Shown piece after piece: positions 1-9,017 of a DNA stretch of 17,903 nucleotides (position 1 is its first letter; each line of letters begins with the position of its first letter). A program made the position numbers and the translations under genes. Below the pieces are notes generated by a model. It saw only the letters and a program-made list of their open reading frames with translations. It made no database searches and was not told the origin of the DNA. This DNA is from Chromera velia (Eukaryota > Sar > Chromeraceae). Location of the stretch: assembly GCA_018398765.1 (NCBI GenBank), contig JAHBMJ010001281.1:15301-33203 (forward strand). Direction: 5' to 3'.

Positions 1-2
1 AA

Positions 3-407
3 TACGCAACCAGATATCGAACCCTCTGCAATGAAAGCGGAAAAGACATCGATTTAACGCATGTCGTAAAGCATTTTATCAAGGGAATATCACAAGAAAC
101 CGTCCGAGTGGCATTAAGAATAAAAAGCTATCTCTCCTTCCAGGAAGTACTGATAGACGCAAAAATGTATCAGTCAGTCGCACTATCAATCACCTATCAT
201 GTCTCTGCGGCCGTTGCGGAACCAACCCCACCAACAACGATGGCATCAAGCACTGGATTGACAACTCAAGCGACAACAGAAAGAGCAACAATGGCGACTT
301 CAGTCTCGAGAAACCAGACCCCCACATTCTCTACCGCAAACAGCGTCCTCGACCAAGACACCTACAACACCAACCCTCACCTTCATATAGAGACGTACAC
401 ACCATGA
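3..407 (+). pseudogene. Retrotransposon Gag fragment (capsid-like part), 5' end outside window
   Basis: An open frame runs from position 3 to a stop at 405-407 with no start codon visible inside the window, so the upstream part is cut off by the window edge. Its first ~40 residues are charged and helical in character and resemble the end of a Gag capsid region, with a stretch of the type HFIKGI..ETVRVAL. The rest is rich in Ser, Thr, Pro and Ala, like the linker before a nucleocapsid. The frame closes just where the zinc-knuckle coding continues in frame 2 (ATG at 404 overlaps the stop), which indicates a frameshift. I take it as the first piece of one decayed LTR-retrotransposon Gag-Pol. The family (Ty3-like or other) cannot be decided because no reverse transcriptase remains. 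Confidence 0.65.
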
Positions 408-813
408 TCGCCAGTGTCGTAAGACAAATCGGACAGGCTATAGCGGTAAAAAACTGCAAGAAATGCGCACAGGGACTCGGTCACACATATAGGCAGGCTG
501 CCCCGTCCCTCGTAAAACAATTTGCAACTACTGCTTCAAACCCGGGAATCTGAAAGTTGCCTGCAGAGCCCTGAAGAGAGACCCAGTAAGACCTACTTAC
601 CAGTTAGAGAAAGGGCCTATGAGAAACGGACAAAGAATAGATCTCTTTGCTGCCCGAAGAGGCCAGCCATACCTGAAAAGACATCCTGACCTTCTTGCAT
701 CACGGCCGGGACCCCCGCTGTACGTTCTAACCACGAAATTCAGACACCTGGCAAGGACTCCCAGGCACTGGCCGCCCGCTGCCTCCGCCAAATGCCTTCC
801 CAAGAACTTCTAA
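404..813 (+). pseudogene. Retrotransposon Gag nucleocapsid remnant with two damaged zinc knuckles
   Basis: Frame 2 (from 404) encodes a first knuckle beginning CKKC and followed by GH. Its last Cys is found only after shifting to frame 1 at about 499-501. Frame 1 then encodes a second knuckle of the form CNYC-x4-N-x4-C, in which the usual His is replaced by Asn. The frame continues with a basic segment and ends at 811-813. Two CCHC-like knuckles directly after the capsid-like piece fit a Gag nucleocapsid, which binds RNA in intact elements. A frameshift between the halves of knuckle one and the lost His in knuckle two show that this copy is dead. Confidence 0.65.
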
Positions 814-1129
814 TAGGCTCAAAACTCCTCCTCCACCGCCCTCCCACCCCCTGTCACCACAGGTGCCAACAGAATACCAATTAACACTCGAAATGGATAC
901 TAAAAAAGATAAGGTGCTTGGAGACAACAAGGAGCGATCCCAAGTGATCCAACAGCTCCTGAATACTCACTCCTTGCCTAATAATATACCTTCGAAAAGA
1001 ATTGCCTATGTGACTCTCTCTTCTCAGGAAGTAGGAGTCGCGGTCTCAATGAATCATCGGGATTCACCTCCAGTAGCTTGTCTTGTAGACATGGGAGCAG
1101 ACATCTCCCTCCTGCACTCAAGGGTATAA
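812..1129 (+). pseudogene. Retropepsin-like protease fragment, active-site motif altered and truncated
   Basis: Frame 2 is open here and starts with a Pro-rich linker (about 815-865), then an acidic stretch, then a beta-strand-like segment ending in VDMGADISLLHS at about 1085-1123 before the stop at 1127-1129. In clan AA aspartic proteases of retroelements the active site reads D-T/S-G followed by Ala/Ser. Here the Thr/Ser position is Met (codon ATG at 1091-1093), which should abolish activity. The second half of the protease and all of RT, RNase H and integrase are missing. The switch from frame 1 to frame 2 between about 730 and 813 is a further frameshift. The downstream sequence becomes AT-rich and shows no pol homology. 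Confidence 0.65.
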
Positions 1130-3555
1130 ACTGACTGTACTGACAATTGAAACTTTTATACTAGAAAGTGACTTTTAATTTTCTATATATCACACTAAAT
1201 TTTATATAAAAAACTAAGTCTTTAAAGCACTTAGAATAATTCTATTTATTGTTTCTTACCTGCATGAAAGTATGAATAACTTTTAAAGATAAGGTTTAAT
1301 GGGTTTATGGTGTGTATGTTCGAAATTGTTGGATGTGAGTGAGGTGAAAGAGTTATAGTATGTTGATATGTCGGGGAATGATTGCAGACTTTGCAGGCAT
1401 GTGACAATGCGCAGACTGAGTATAATGCATAAACAAGCTAACTTTTACTTCTAATGGAATACGCCGAATCCATACACTGATGTAAGGAGGGAGCACATAA
1501 CGGGCAACCCCCATAAAAGGTAAGAATGAATGTCCGCAAACAGATCTGCCGATTTCACATCCAGAGAAAGCAGTTCAACCAAACAAATATTGAGTACTAT
1601 GACCGTGCAAGAGGTAAATGCTTAGCTTCTGAAAGCTTGATCGATCCATAGCCTCTAGCCAGAGAGCCTTGCCCACGACCGGCCATCATAGCGTTCTTGT
1701 TTTTTCTGGGTGAGGCCCGGCACTGGCCACTGGGTCTTAGTCCACCCAGGAGCCCTACCTCCAAATTCTCATGTAAACAAGAGCTGCACCTCACTCCCAC
1801 AACTTTAAATCACCCGAGATTACCAGCCGTAATGCTTTCTCACGAAACCTAAGCACCGACAAACGGTCCTCCGAGAAAGGCTCAGTCTGACCTGCAGTAC
1901 AGATACGCAAAAATTCATAAAGTGGCTCACCTTCTGGCCACCCAAAGCTGGCCCCCTCATCCAGAAAGCCTTTCCAGCTCCTCATCTAGAGCGTGTTAGA
2001 GCGTACGCATGGAAGGGATTCAATGGAAGCTTTACTGGGGTAACTTTGTAGGCCCTTTTATGTAGGGACGGGCCGTGCCCTTCGTGATGGAAGATCGAAA
2101 TTGCCTTCTCAGGGCAACCAGTAGAGTGAATATCATAAATCTAAGAAAAAGCAAAGAAACTAATCCTCTGGGCTTTCGATAAAGCCTACTTTCATCGCTG
2201 GAGAGCAAGTCTGTGTGATGGGAGAGAGGCGGCACTAGGTCGTGCTCTGATCGACTTGAAATATTCGACGGAAAGCCGATTTTGGGAGCCGATTTTAAAT
2301 TGGCCAACCATATAACGGCCCCAGAAGGTAAGCTACGCGTTGGGGGCCAGGGCCCGGCCGGCCACCAAGGCCAAAAAGCACTTTCCGGCTGCGCGCTGAC
2401 CCATCAAAATGCCGATCTGAAAAATTCTTAGTCAGGTCTTCAGAAAGTTCTCCTCTAGGCAGAAAGTCGGGTCAACAGAATGGGCCTCTATCCACAAAAT
2501 CTCGTTGTCAAACGTTCCATTGGATTGTATTGGAAGGCTTGACAATAACGAAATCGTGTTCAGCTTGTTATTCTAGAACCTTATTTTTGGAGGGGTTACA
2601 CATTCGGGAGTTTCGTCCTCCTCCGGTATCTGTGTTGACTGGACACCTCTAGTAGCTCGTGGGAGTGGTTGCCTCGGTACAAAGGAGTTGTACAACAACT
2701 AGAAAGGTTGCCGGACTGGCTTGGATCGCTCAATCAGGTCAGTTCATTTTATGTCGTTCCACCAGCAATAGCTAGGGGGGGTGAACCCTCTCACAGGGGT
2801 ATGAAACGACCGAATTTTGTACCCCTGGTGGAGGGGGGAGGTCCGACCTGCTCTGCAAGTTTGCGTCCAAAATATGTCCCTCGCAAAAAAACAATATTAG
2901 ATATAGAAAAGGAAGAACAGTAACGTAATGGAACGCTTGTTGGAGTACTTTTACTCTTTGTATGATGAAACCGTTGGTACTATCCTATTCAGCACCTTCA
3001 AATTACCATAGTGGAAAATTATACTCAAAAAATTATCAGCAAAACGGTTTTGTGAGTTATCGGTCTCCTTCTGTTCTATACGGGTTAGATACAGCTAATT
3101 GAGGCAATTCAGCATGCATATGAAAAAACTGGATATACGGTTAGGTCAGACAACAGTCAAACTGTTCTTTCTGGCTTCGCTCCATCCTGCGGCCATCCAC
3201 TTTAGCTTGCTCGACATCAAAACAGCAGCTTATTGAGCACCATATGCTCTACTTCCTGGCTTTCTAGGTCCTTAACAAATATAATAGACAAACCGAATGC
3301 TCCAGCTATCTTTTTGCATCGCGGCACTTTTCTTTTTCGCACTTCGCATTTTTCTGAGTGCCGTGCAGTGCTATATATCCCAGTCCGGCTGTTTCTTCAT
3401 ATATCAGCTAGTCTCTCCAGTTGAGAAGGTATGGCAAGAAGGATTACAATCTCCTCTTTAAGTAACTGATGCGATCAGGGCCAATCGTCAATAAGTTGCT
3501 AACTGCATCCAACTGCGGAGGTTGGTCCTTACACCAGATAAGAGTTTTTAGCTTA
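1130..3555. other. Gene-less spacer, no recognised feature
   Basis: I see no gene in these 2.4 kb. The first ~350 bases are AT-rich; the rest is of mixed composition. Open frames on either strand are under 100 codons, start and stop arbitrarily and show no motif I recognise. Parts could be eroded retroelement sequence downstream of the Gag-protease fragment, but I found no LTR ends, primer-binding site, RT motif or tRNA-like fold. Confidence 0.5.
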
Positions 3556-3944
3556 TGCTCCCTCTGACATTCACCTGCTTGTCCACGCGTTCACCGATTG
3601 GTTTTCTGCCTATCCCCTTGCCCGCCTGCCCGCCTGCCCGCCTGTCTGCCTGCTTGTCTGCGGGTCTGTTTGATAAAGTCTGGCCTGCTTGGCCGTTCAC
3701 TGCTTGCTTGCCTGTCTGTCTAGCAACGTTTGCCGGTTTGCCCATTCACTGCCTGCCCATTCGATTCTTGTCTTACTGGCGATTTGCTTATTGGCTGCCT
3801 GCTCGTTCGCAGCCTGCATGTCTATTTAGCTGTCTACTGATCGCCTTTTTATCTGTTCGCTGTCTGCCTGCCCCTTCACAGTCTAAGTATGTAGCTGTCT
3901 GCTTATTTGTCCGCTTGCCTGCTCATTGCCTGCCCGCCCGTTTG

Positions 3945-4650
3945 CTGCGTGCCTGTCTGGCTGACTGTTCATTGCGTGCCTGCCTGTTTGCTCTCTGCCT
4001 GCCCGTTCGCTGTCTGTTTATGTGGCTGTCTACTCATTTGTCCGCCTGCCCGCTCATTGCTTGCATGCCCGTTCGCTGTTTGCCAGTTCATGCCTGCCCG
4101 CTCATTGCCTGCATGCCCGTTCACAGTCCATTGTAGTCTTTTTGTTTGGCTGTCTCCTTATTGTCTACCTGTACATTTGCTGCATGCCTGTCTGGCTGAC
4201 TGTTTATTGCCTACCTGCTCGTTTGCTGTCTGTTTGTGTGGCTGTGTGCTCGTTTGTCCGCCTGCCAGCTCATTTATTGCCTGCCCGTTCGCTGTTAGCC
4301 TGCCCGTTGGATTACCTGCCCGCTCGAAGTCTGTTTTTCTGGCTAACTGCTCATTGCCTGCCTATCTTTTTGCTGCGTGCCTTTCTGGCTGTTTGCTCAT
4401 TGTTTGTTTGTCTGTATGCTCATTGCCGGCCTGCCCCCCCGCTTCCTGTCTGGCTAACTACTCATTGCTTGCCTGCCCGTTCGCTGTCTGCCTGCCCGTT
4501 CGCAGTCTGTTTGTATAGTTGTCTGCTCATTGTATGCCTGCTCAAGCCACGTATCTGTTTGGATCTCTGCTCATTGCCAGCCTACCCGTTGACTGCCTGC
4601 CAATCTGTCTGCCTGGATTCGTATTGCCTCTCTGCCTATTCGCTGCTTGC
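3945..4650 (+). repeat. Higher-order unit, copy A
   Basis: Long segments of this block recur in the same order downstream. Landmarks are GCCTGTCTGGCTGACTGTTC (3951), GTCTTTTTGTTT (4136) and the end segment GGATTCGTATTGCCTCTCTG (ending 4634). They recur at 4653, 4897 and 5484. The offset grows from about 702 to 761 to 868 bp, so copy B carries internal expansions. Confidence 0.8.
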
Positions 4651-5518
4651 CTGCCTGTCTGGCTGACTGTTCATTCAATTTGCCTGCCTGCCCGTTCGCT
4701 ATCTACCTGCCCGTTCACAGTCTGTTTGTGTGCACTGGCTATGTGCTTGTTTGTCCGTCTGCCCATTCATTGCCTGCCTGCCCGTTCACTGTCTGCCAGT
4801 TCATGCCTACCCGCTCATTGCCTGTATGCCCGTTCACTGTCTGCCAGTTCACACCTACCCGTTCATTGCCTGCCTGCCCGTTCGCAGTCCGTCACAGTCT
4901 TTTTGTTTAGCTGTCTCCTCATTGCCTGCCTGTCTATTTGCTGCATGCCTGTCTGGCTGACTGTTCATTGCCTGCCTGCCTGTCCATTTGCTGCGTGCCT
5001 GTCTGGCTGACTGTTCATTGCCTGCCTCCCCGTTCACTGTCTGCCTGCCCGTTTACTGTCTGTTTGTGTGGCTATCTGCTCGTTCATGCCTGCCCGCTCA
5101 TTTATTGCCTGCCTGTTTGCTGTTAGCCTGCCTGCTGGATTGCCTGCCCACTCGAAGTCTGTTTTTCTGGCTAATTGGTCATTGCCTACCTATCCTTTTG
5201 CTGTGTGCCTTTCTAGCTATCTGTTCATTGTCTGTTTGTCTGTGCACGTCTGCCTGCTTGTTTGCAGTCTGTTTTTTTGTTGTCTGCTCATTGCTGGCAT
5301 GCCCCTCCGCTTCCTGTCTGGCTAACTACTCATTGCTTACCTACCCGTTCGCTGTCTGCCTGCCCATTCACAGTCTGTTTGTGTAGTTGTCTGCTCATTG
5401 TATGCCTGCTCAAGCCGCGTATCTGTCTGGATCTCTGCTCATTGCCGGCCTACCCATTGACTGCCTGCCAATCTGTCTGCCTGGATTCGTATTGCCTCTC
5501 TGCCCATTCGCTGCTTGT
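4651..5518 (+). repeat. Higher-order unit, copy B
   Basis: Diverged tandem copy of the preceding block. Between the GTCTTTTTGTTT landmark and the distal end it holds roughly 107 bp more than copy A, part of which is a repeated phrase (TGCCTGTCTGGCTGACTGTT occurs twice near 4945-5020). This is consistent with slippage or unequal exchange after the large duplication. Confidence 0.75.
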
Positions 5519-6229
5519 GCCTTGGGGGGCCATTTAGAGGGTCCGCTCATATTTGATTGGTGCATACACAGAAAAGTGTGATGCTAGCTGTCCTACCATA
5601 CAACTAGAGGAGACGGCAATATAACTGAATCACCTCACATCCATTCATCAACTTACAGAAGGGGTCTGTTCAACCAGGGAAGAGTCATCAGCTTCCACCT
5701 GTTCAAATCAATCTAGTGACTGTCAATAAAAGAATATTTCCTATGCGTGCACATGGCTTTTGAATCTATACTGACCTCTTGTCATACTCAAACTTGAAAG
5801 GCCCAAAGCAAGTCAACATCAACATGATCAACTCAAAGACACACGAAAATTCTGACCTGCCACAGCCAACCATCACTGTCACTCAGTCATTTATGAAGTG
5901 ATCAGCACTTAGCTAGTTACGCTCGATGTGTCATACTTTATATTAAAGCAAGCTCTCTCAATCAAATCAGCCTTTCAAACATGCTCTTCAATTCAGTCTG
6001 CCTGCATGTACGCCCCGGTCCGCGACGCTTCATCGCACGTCCGGATTCGCAGGGCGCTGCTTACCCGTGACGCACGCATTCTCCCTCACATCGCGCATAC
6101 ACTTTTCACATATGCATACTATCGGGGGCTTAGGTATATCTTGTGTGCTGCCATGGGGCGGGGGCCACGGCAACATGCGCGAAGTATATGCTTTTCGGGA
6201 CCGCGCGCATCGTATATATGCATGTGCAA

Positions 6230-6317
6230 CTCCGTGCAAGTTACACTTGAGGGGCATGCATGCGCAAAGTAAGTAAGGCACACGCGATCGCAGCTCCGTG
6301 CGAGTTGCTTGAGGGGC
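6230..6317 (+). repeat. Imperfect direct repeat pair, ~25 bp each
   Basis: The segment 6230-6255 (CTCCGTGCAAGTT...TTGAGGGGC) is repeated at 6294-6317 as CTCCGTGCGAGTT...TTGAGGGGC with a 2-bp length difference, a spacing of about 64 bp. It lies within the TGCATGC-rich upstream region and may be an old local duplication. Confidence 0.6.
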
Positions 6318-6642
6318 GTATTTTCGAACTCGGGCGATACTGACCTACCGTGGCAGAGATAGAACCGATCACCCCGGCCCCCCAAAATGAAAAAATGCGT
6401 TATGCGAGTGCGTGCGATCTCAGGGCCTCTCGGCTGATCTCAGCAGAGCTGAGCTGCCCCCCGAGGCGATGCATGCACGTTATAACCAACTCAAACCACT
6501 GCAGGATGCATGCCCCCCGAGACACTCACCCAACTGGTTGGGTGTATCACGTAATGTATCCGATCTTAATTATATTTTAATATATCCGAATTCTGCATGC
6601 CTGCATACGTCTCAGATTGATCGAACAAAGAAGGCTGCATGC
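6254..6642. promoter_or_regulatory. Cluster of TGCATGC motifs upstream of transporter
   Basis: TGCATGC occurs at 6257-6263, 6470-6476 (here the full palindrome TGCATGCA), 6507-6513, 6594-6600 and 6636-6642, with GCATGCA also at 6254-6260. That is five sites in under 400 bp, 280-660 bp ahead of the transporter ATG. The motif is known as a binding word of some ApiAP2 factors and as a promoter element in apicomplexans. Whether it acts that way here is inference. Confidence 0.4.
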
Positions 6643-6919
6643 CGAAAAGCCATAGGATCGATAATGAATTTCCTAAGTGAAACCGTTTTGTTGGCAATTT
6701 TTTGATGAACTTCCATAAAAGGAACTCAACAGCGCTGACCACCATAGTGGATGGAACCAACGGGTCCGTGATTTACGCAGAAAAAGTGCCTGAACTGCGT
6801 AGCGTCACGTTACTGTTCTTCCCTTCAAATATTTAATATATACAGGCCGGCAGATTGCAGGAAAACCTTCGGTACTTAAAGTGCGGAGTTATCCTCCACA
6901 AATTCAAGTTTTATTGACG

Positions 6920-8190
6920 ATGGATCACATAAAAACGCCAAGAGCGGGTATTGATGAGCCGGAGACAACGAAGGTCCTATTGAAAGACAGCGAAGAGAGC
7001 AACGTTGCTGTGGCCAAAAACAGCTCATCCAGCGATGTGTATGTGTACGCAGTGCTTGTCGCCTGGTATTTGGGCTCCGCTTTTCATTCCTACCTCACAA
7101 AAAGGGCACTGGAAGGCTACACTGCTGCACCTGAAGTGCCCGAGAGGGCTCTCTTTGGGTGCGTTGTCACGTTTCTCCAGCTGGCCCAAGCAGTTGCCAT
7201 CGGTAGCACAGTGCACTTCTTCACTCCGAAATCTGTAGAGCGTCATTCAGAGACTCATGATCTAAAAACGTTTCTGACCTATTCTTTTTGCGGCGGGGCA
7301 CTTCTCTATGCCCTCGCCAACATCGGGGCCAACACAGCACTGGGAGGTGGAAAGGTCAGGCATGTGTACATGTACGCTCGAAATGGCGTTTTTCCGCTCC
7401 TTGCATCAAACCACATGTCAAGATGTCTTCGCTATTGTCTGCACCCGCAAAATCCCTTGTGGGCAGGGTTTGTTCACGTTTGGAATGCTCGCTGTGTGAT
7501 GATTATTTGCAGGTGTTGTTTGTCCAAGTGACGAAGACAAGCGAGCTTGTTCTTCAGAGCACATTTGCGTTGCTGATTCTCGGGGGACCTTCCCCGCTCT
7601 CTCGTTTGCCAACATTGCTGATGGTGCTCGGAGGAAACCTGCTCGTAATCTATGAGGCCAGCGGTGGCAAGTCTGGAGGGACCAACATGGTCACATTCGC
7701 TGCGGCTGTCTGTGGCGCAGTGTCCATTTCCCTTCGCAATGTGCTGGTTTCCAAAAGCTCCAAGGGTGCTCTGGAAAATCTCATTGGTCTCTCAGCAATC
7801 GGAAGCCTATTCGCAGGTGCCACAGCGGGCTTGCTGCTGTTGTGTGGCATTCGAATGGATCACATTCAGTACTGGCGGGTGGTGGAGGCGGGAGTCTTCG
7901 ATTTTGTCTACAATCTAGCCTCTCTCGCTTTCCTCGCTCTTAGTGGGAGCCCTGTAGCTCACGCCTACTTCAACGCAGTAAAGCGCGTCATTGTCATTTC
8001 CACCGCGCAAATTCTCCAGTGCGACTACCCCTCACTTCTGCAAGTGGTGGGTGCGTCAGTCGCCATCCTGGGCGTCTTAGTCGCACAGGCGAAGCCGGTG
8101 GTCAGTCTCTCATTTGTTTCGTTTGTGTATCATTTGTTGTCCTCTCCGGAAATTCCAAACGCCGGAATTCTTACAGGATTTGTGTACTGA
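6920..8190 (+). CDS. Phosphate-translocator-like (TPT/DMT family) transporter, two exons
   Basis: A predicted multi-span carrier of the triose-phosphate translocator branch of the drug/metabolite transporter superfamily. Exon 1 is 6920-7354 and exon 2 is 7513-8190. The phase-0 intron of 158 nt (GTCAGG...TTGCAG) joins GGGK to VLFVQVTK in frame, giving 370 codons. I chose ATG 6920 because the frame upstream has only a GTG at 6881. Residues 1-38 are polar. TM1 carries the family-like WYLGSAFHSYLTK (49-61). Near the C-terminus NAVKRVIVI has the Lys-Arg pair (302-303) that, in plastid phosphate translocators, contacts the substrate phosphate; nucleotide-sugar carriers of the related KT group lack this pair. 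There is no clear signal or plastid leader, so an outer plastid membrane or Golgi/ER location is possible. Substrate is unknown: PEP, triose phosphate and sugar phosphates are candidates. The C-terminal end is uncertain, since a further intron (8101-8176) may exist. Confidence 0.85.
7355..7512 (+). other. Intron 1 of the transporter gene
   Basis: The donor is AAG|GTCAGG and the acceptor TATTTGCAG|GTG, phase 0. Reading through instead gives a non-family sequence and a stop at 7529-7531, whereas splicing restores the conserved order of TPT helices. Confidence 0.8.
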
Positions 8191-8322
8191 ACGAACAGAC
8201 CGATGGGAGTGGACATGACATATTTCATTTCATGTCTAAGCCATGGGAAGAAAAGGTGCAGACGCCCACGGACTGATAGCGCCTTGTCTGTGGAACTGGC
8301 ACTACTAACTTGAAAAGTCAAG

Positions 8323-8811
8323 ATGGACAAAGCCCTTATCTTTCTTTTCGAGTCTCTGCAGAGCACTGCTGGAAACGGTGTCTCTGAAGGAGGGGGGGTC
8401 AAGCGACGCGTCACCCTCGCTGTTGTCATGACGTTTGCAAGTCTGAGCGCCGGAGGAGTCATCTACAATTGCGGCAGCGCTTCTCCAAGAAGTGACGAAG
8501 ATGCAGCTCTCGCTTTCTCCTCCACCTCCTCCAGCAACGAAAACGGGAAAACAGACTCTCTACGGGGATCTACTGCACTCAGTGCAAACGGTGAGGGAAG
8601 CCAAAGAAAGACTTCTCCCGAGTGAGCTTTTCCCACAATAACTCGTGACAACCTAACCGCCCACCTTTGAATGCAGTTCGCCCAAACTGTGTGCCTCTCA
8701 AATTTCTCACTCTTGTTTCCTCATTTTGTTTCTTTATCAAACTGTCTCGATCTCAGCGGGCCCCGCGCTCCCTCTCTCTCTTTCTCTCTTTATCTTTCTG
8801 TTCTTCTCTCC

Positions 8812-8858
<47 letters not shown>

Positions 8859-8980
8859 TGTCTTTCTGAATGAATGTATGAATGAATGAATGGAGAAAGA
8901 GAAAAGGTGAGAGAAAAGGCGATATGGTCTCTCTGTCTGTCTGTCTCTCTGTCGGCCTCTCTTTGTCTCTCTGTCTCTCA

Positions 8981-9017
<37 letters not shown>

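Larger units (their letters stand above)
3580..5518. repeat. Large degenerate CTGC/CTGT-based minisatellite
   Basis: About 1.9 kb is built from variants of CCTGCC, CTGTCTG, GTTCGCTGTCTG and CTCATTGCCTGC. The basic grain is a 4-bp CTGY step, organised in phrases of roughly 17-20 bp. The plus strand is strongly pyrimidine-rich and poor in A. Because stop triplets are rare in this vocabulary and the phrases are not multiples of three, all three plus frames show long open stretches encoding Cys/Leu/Pro-rich peptides of the same flavour. I treat these as non-coding. The array ends sharply at about 5518. Confidence 0.9.
5519..6919. other. Intergenic region upstream of the transporter gene
   Basis: No gene is seen in these 1.4 kb. 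Several short open frames at 5928-6705 lie on both strands and show no recognisable motif. The segment 6000-6650 is richer in CG and in ATGCAT/GCATGC words than its surroundings and probably includes the 5' regulatory region of the transporter, which starts at 6920. I could not identify a TATA-like element or initiator with confidence. Confidence 0.45.

Noticed and set aside
2669-2923. Small plus-strand gene in the 1130-3555 spacer
   Set aside because: 84 codons, no homology I recognise, no start context or splice partner; cannot be distinguished from chance.
3555-5386. Long open frames encoding Cys/Leu/Pro-rich peptides
   Set aside because: They follow directly from a CTGY repeat, overlap in all three plus frames with the same peptide flavour, and lack any domain, so I treat them as repeat artefacts.
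3580-5518. CRISPR array
   Set aside because: Repeat phrases are degenerate and contiguous, with no constant repeat alternating with unique spacers, and the DNA is eukaryotic.
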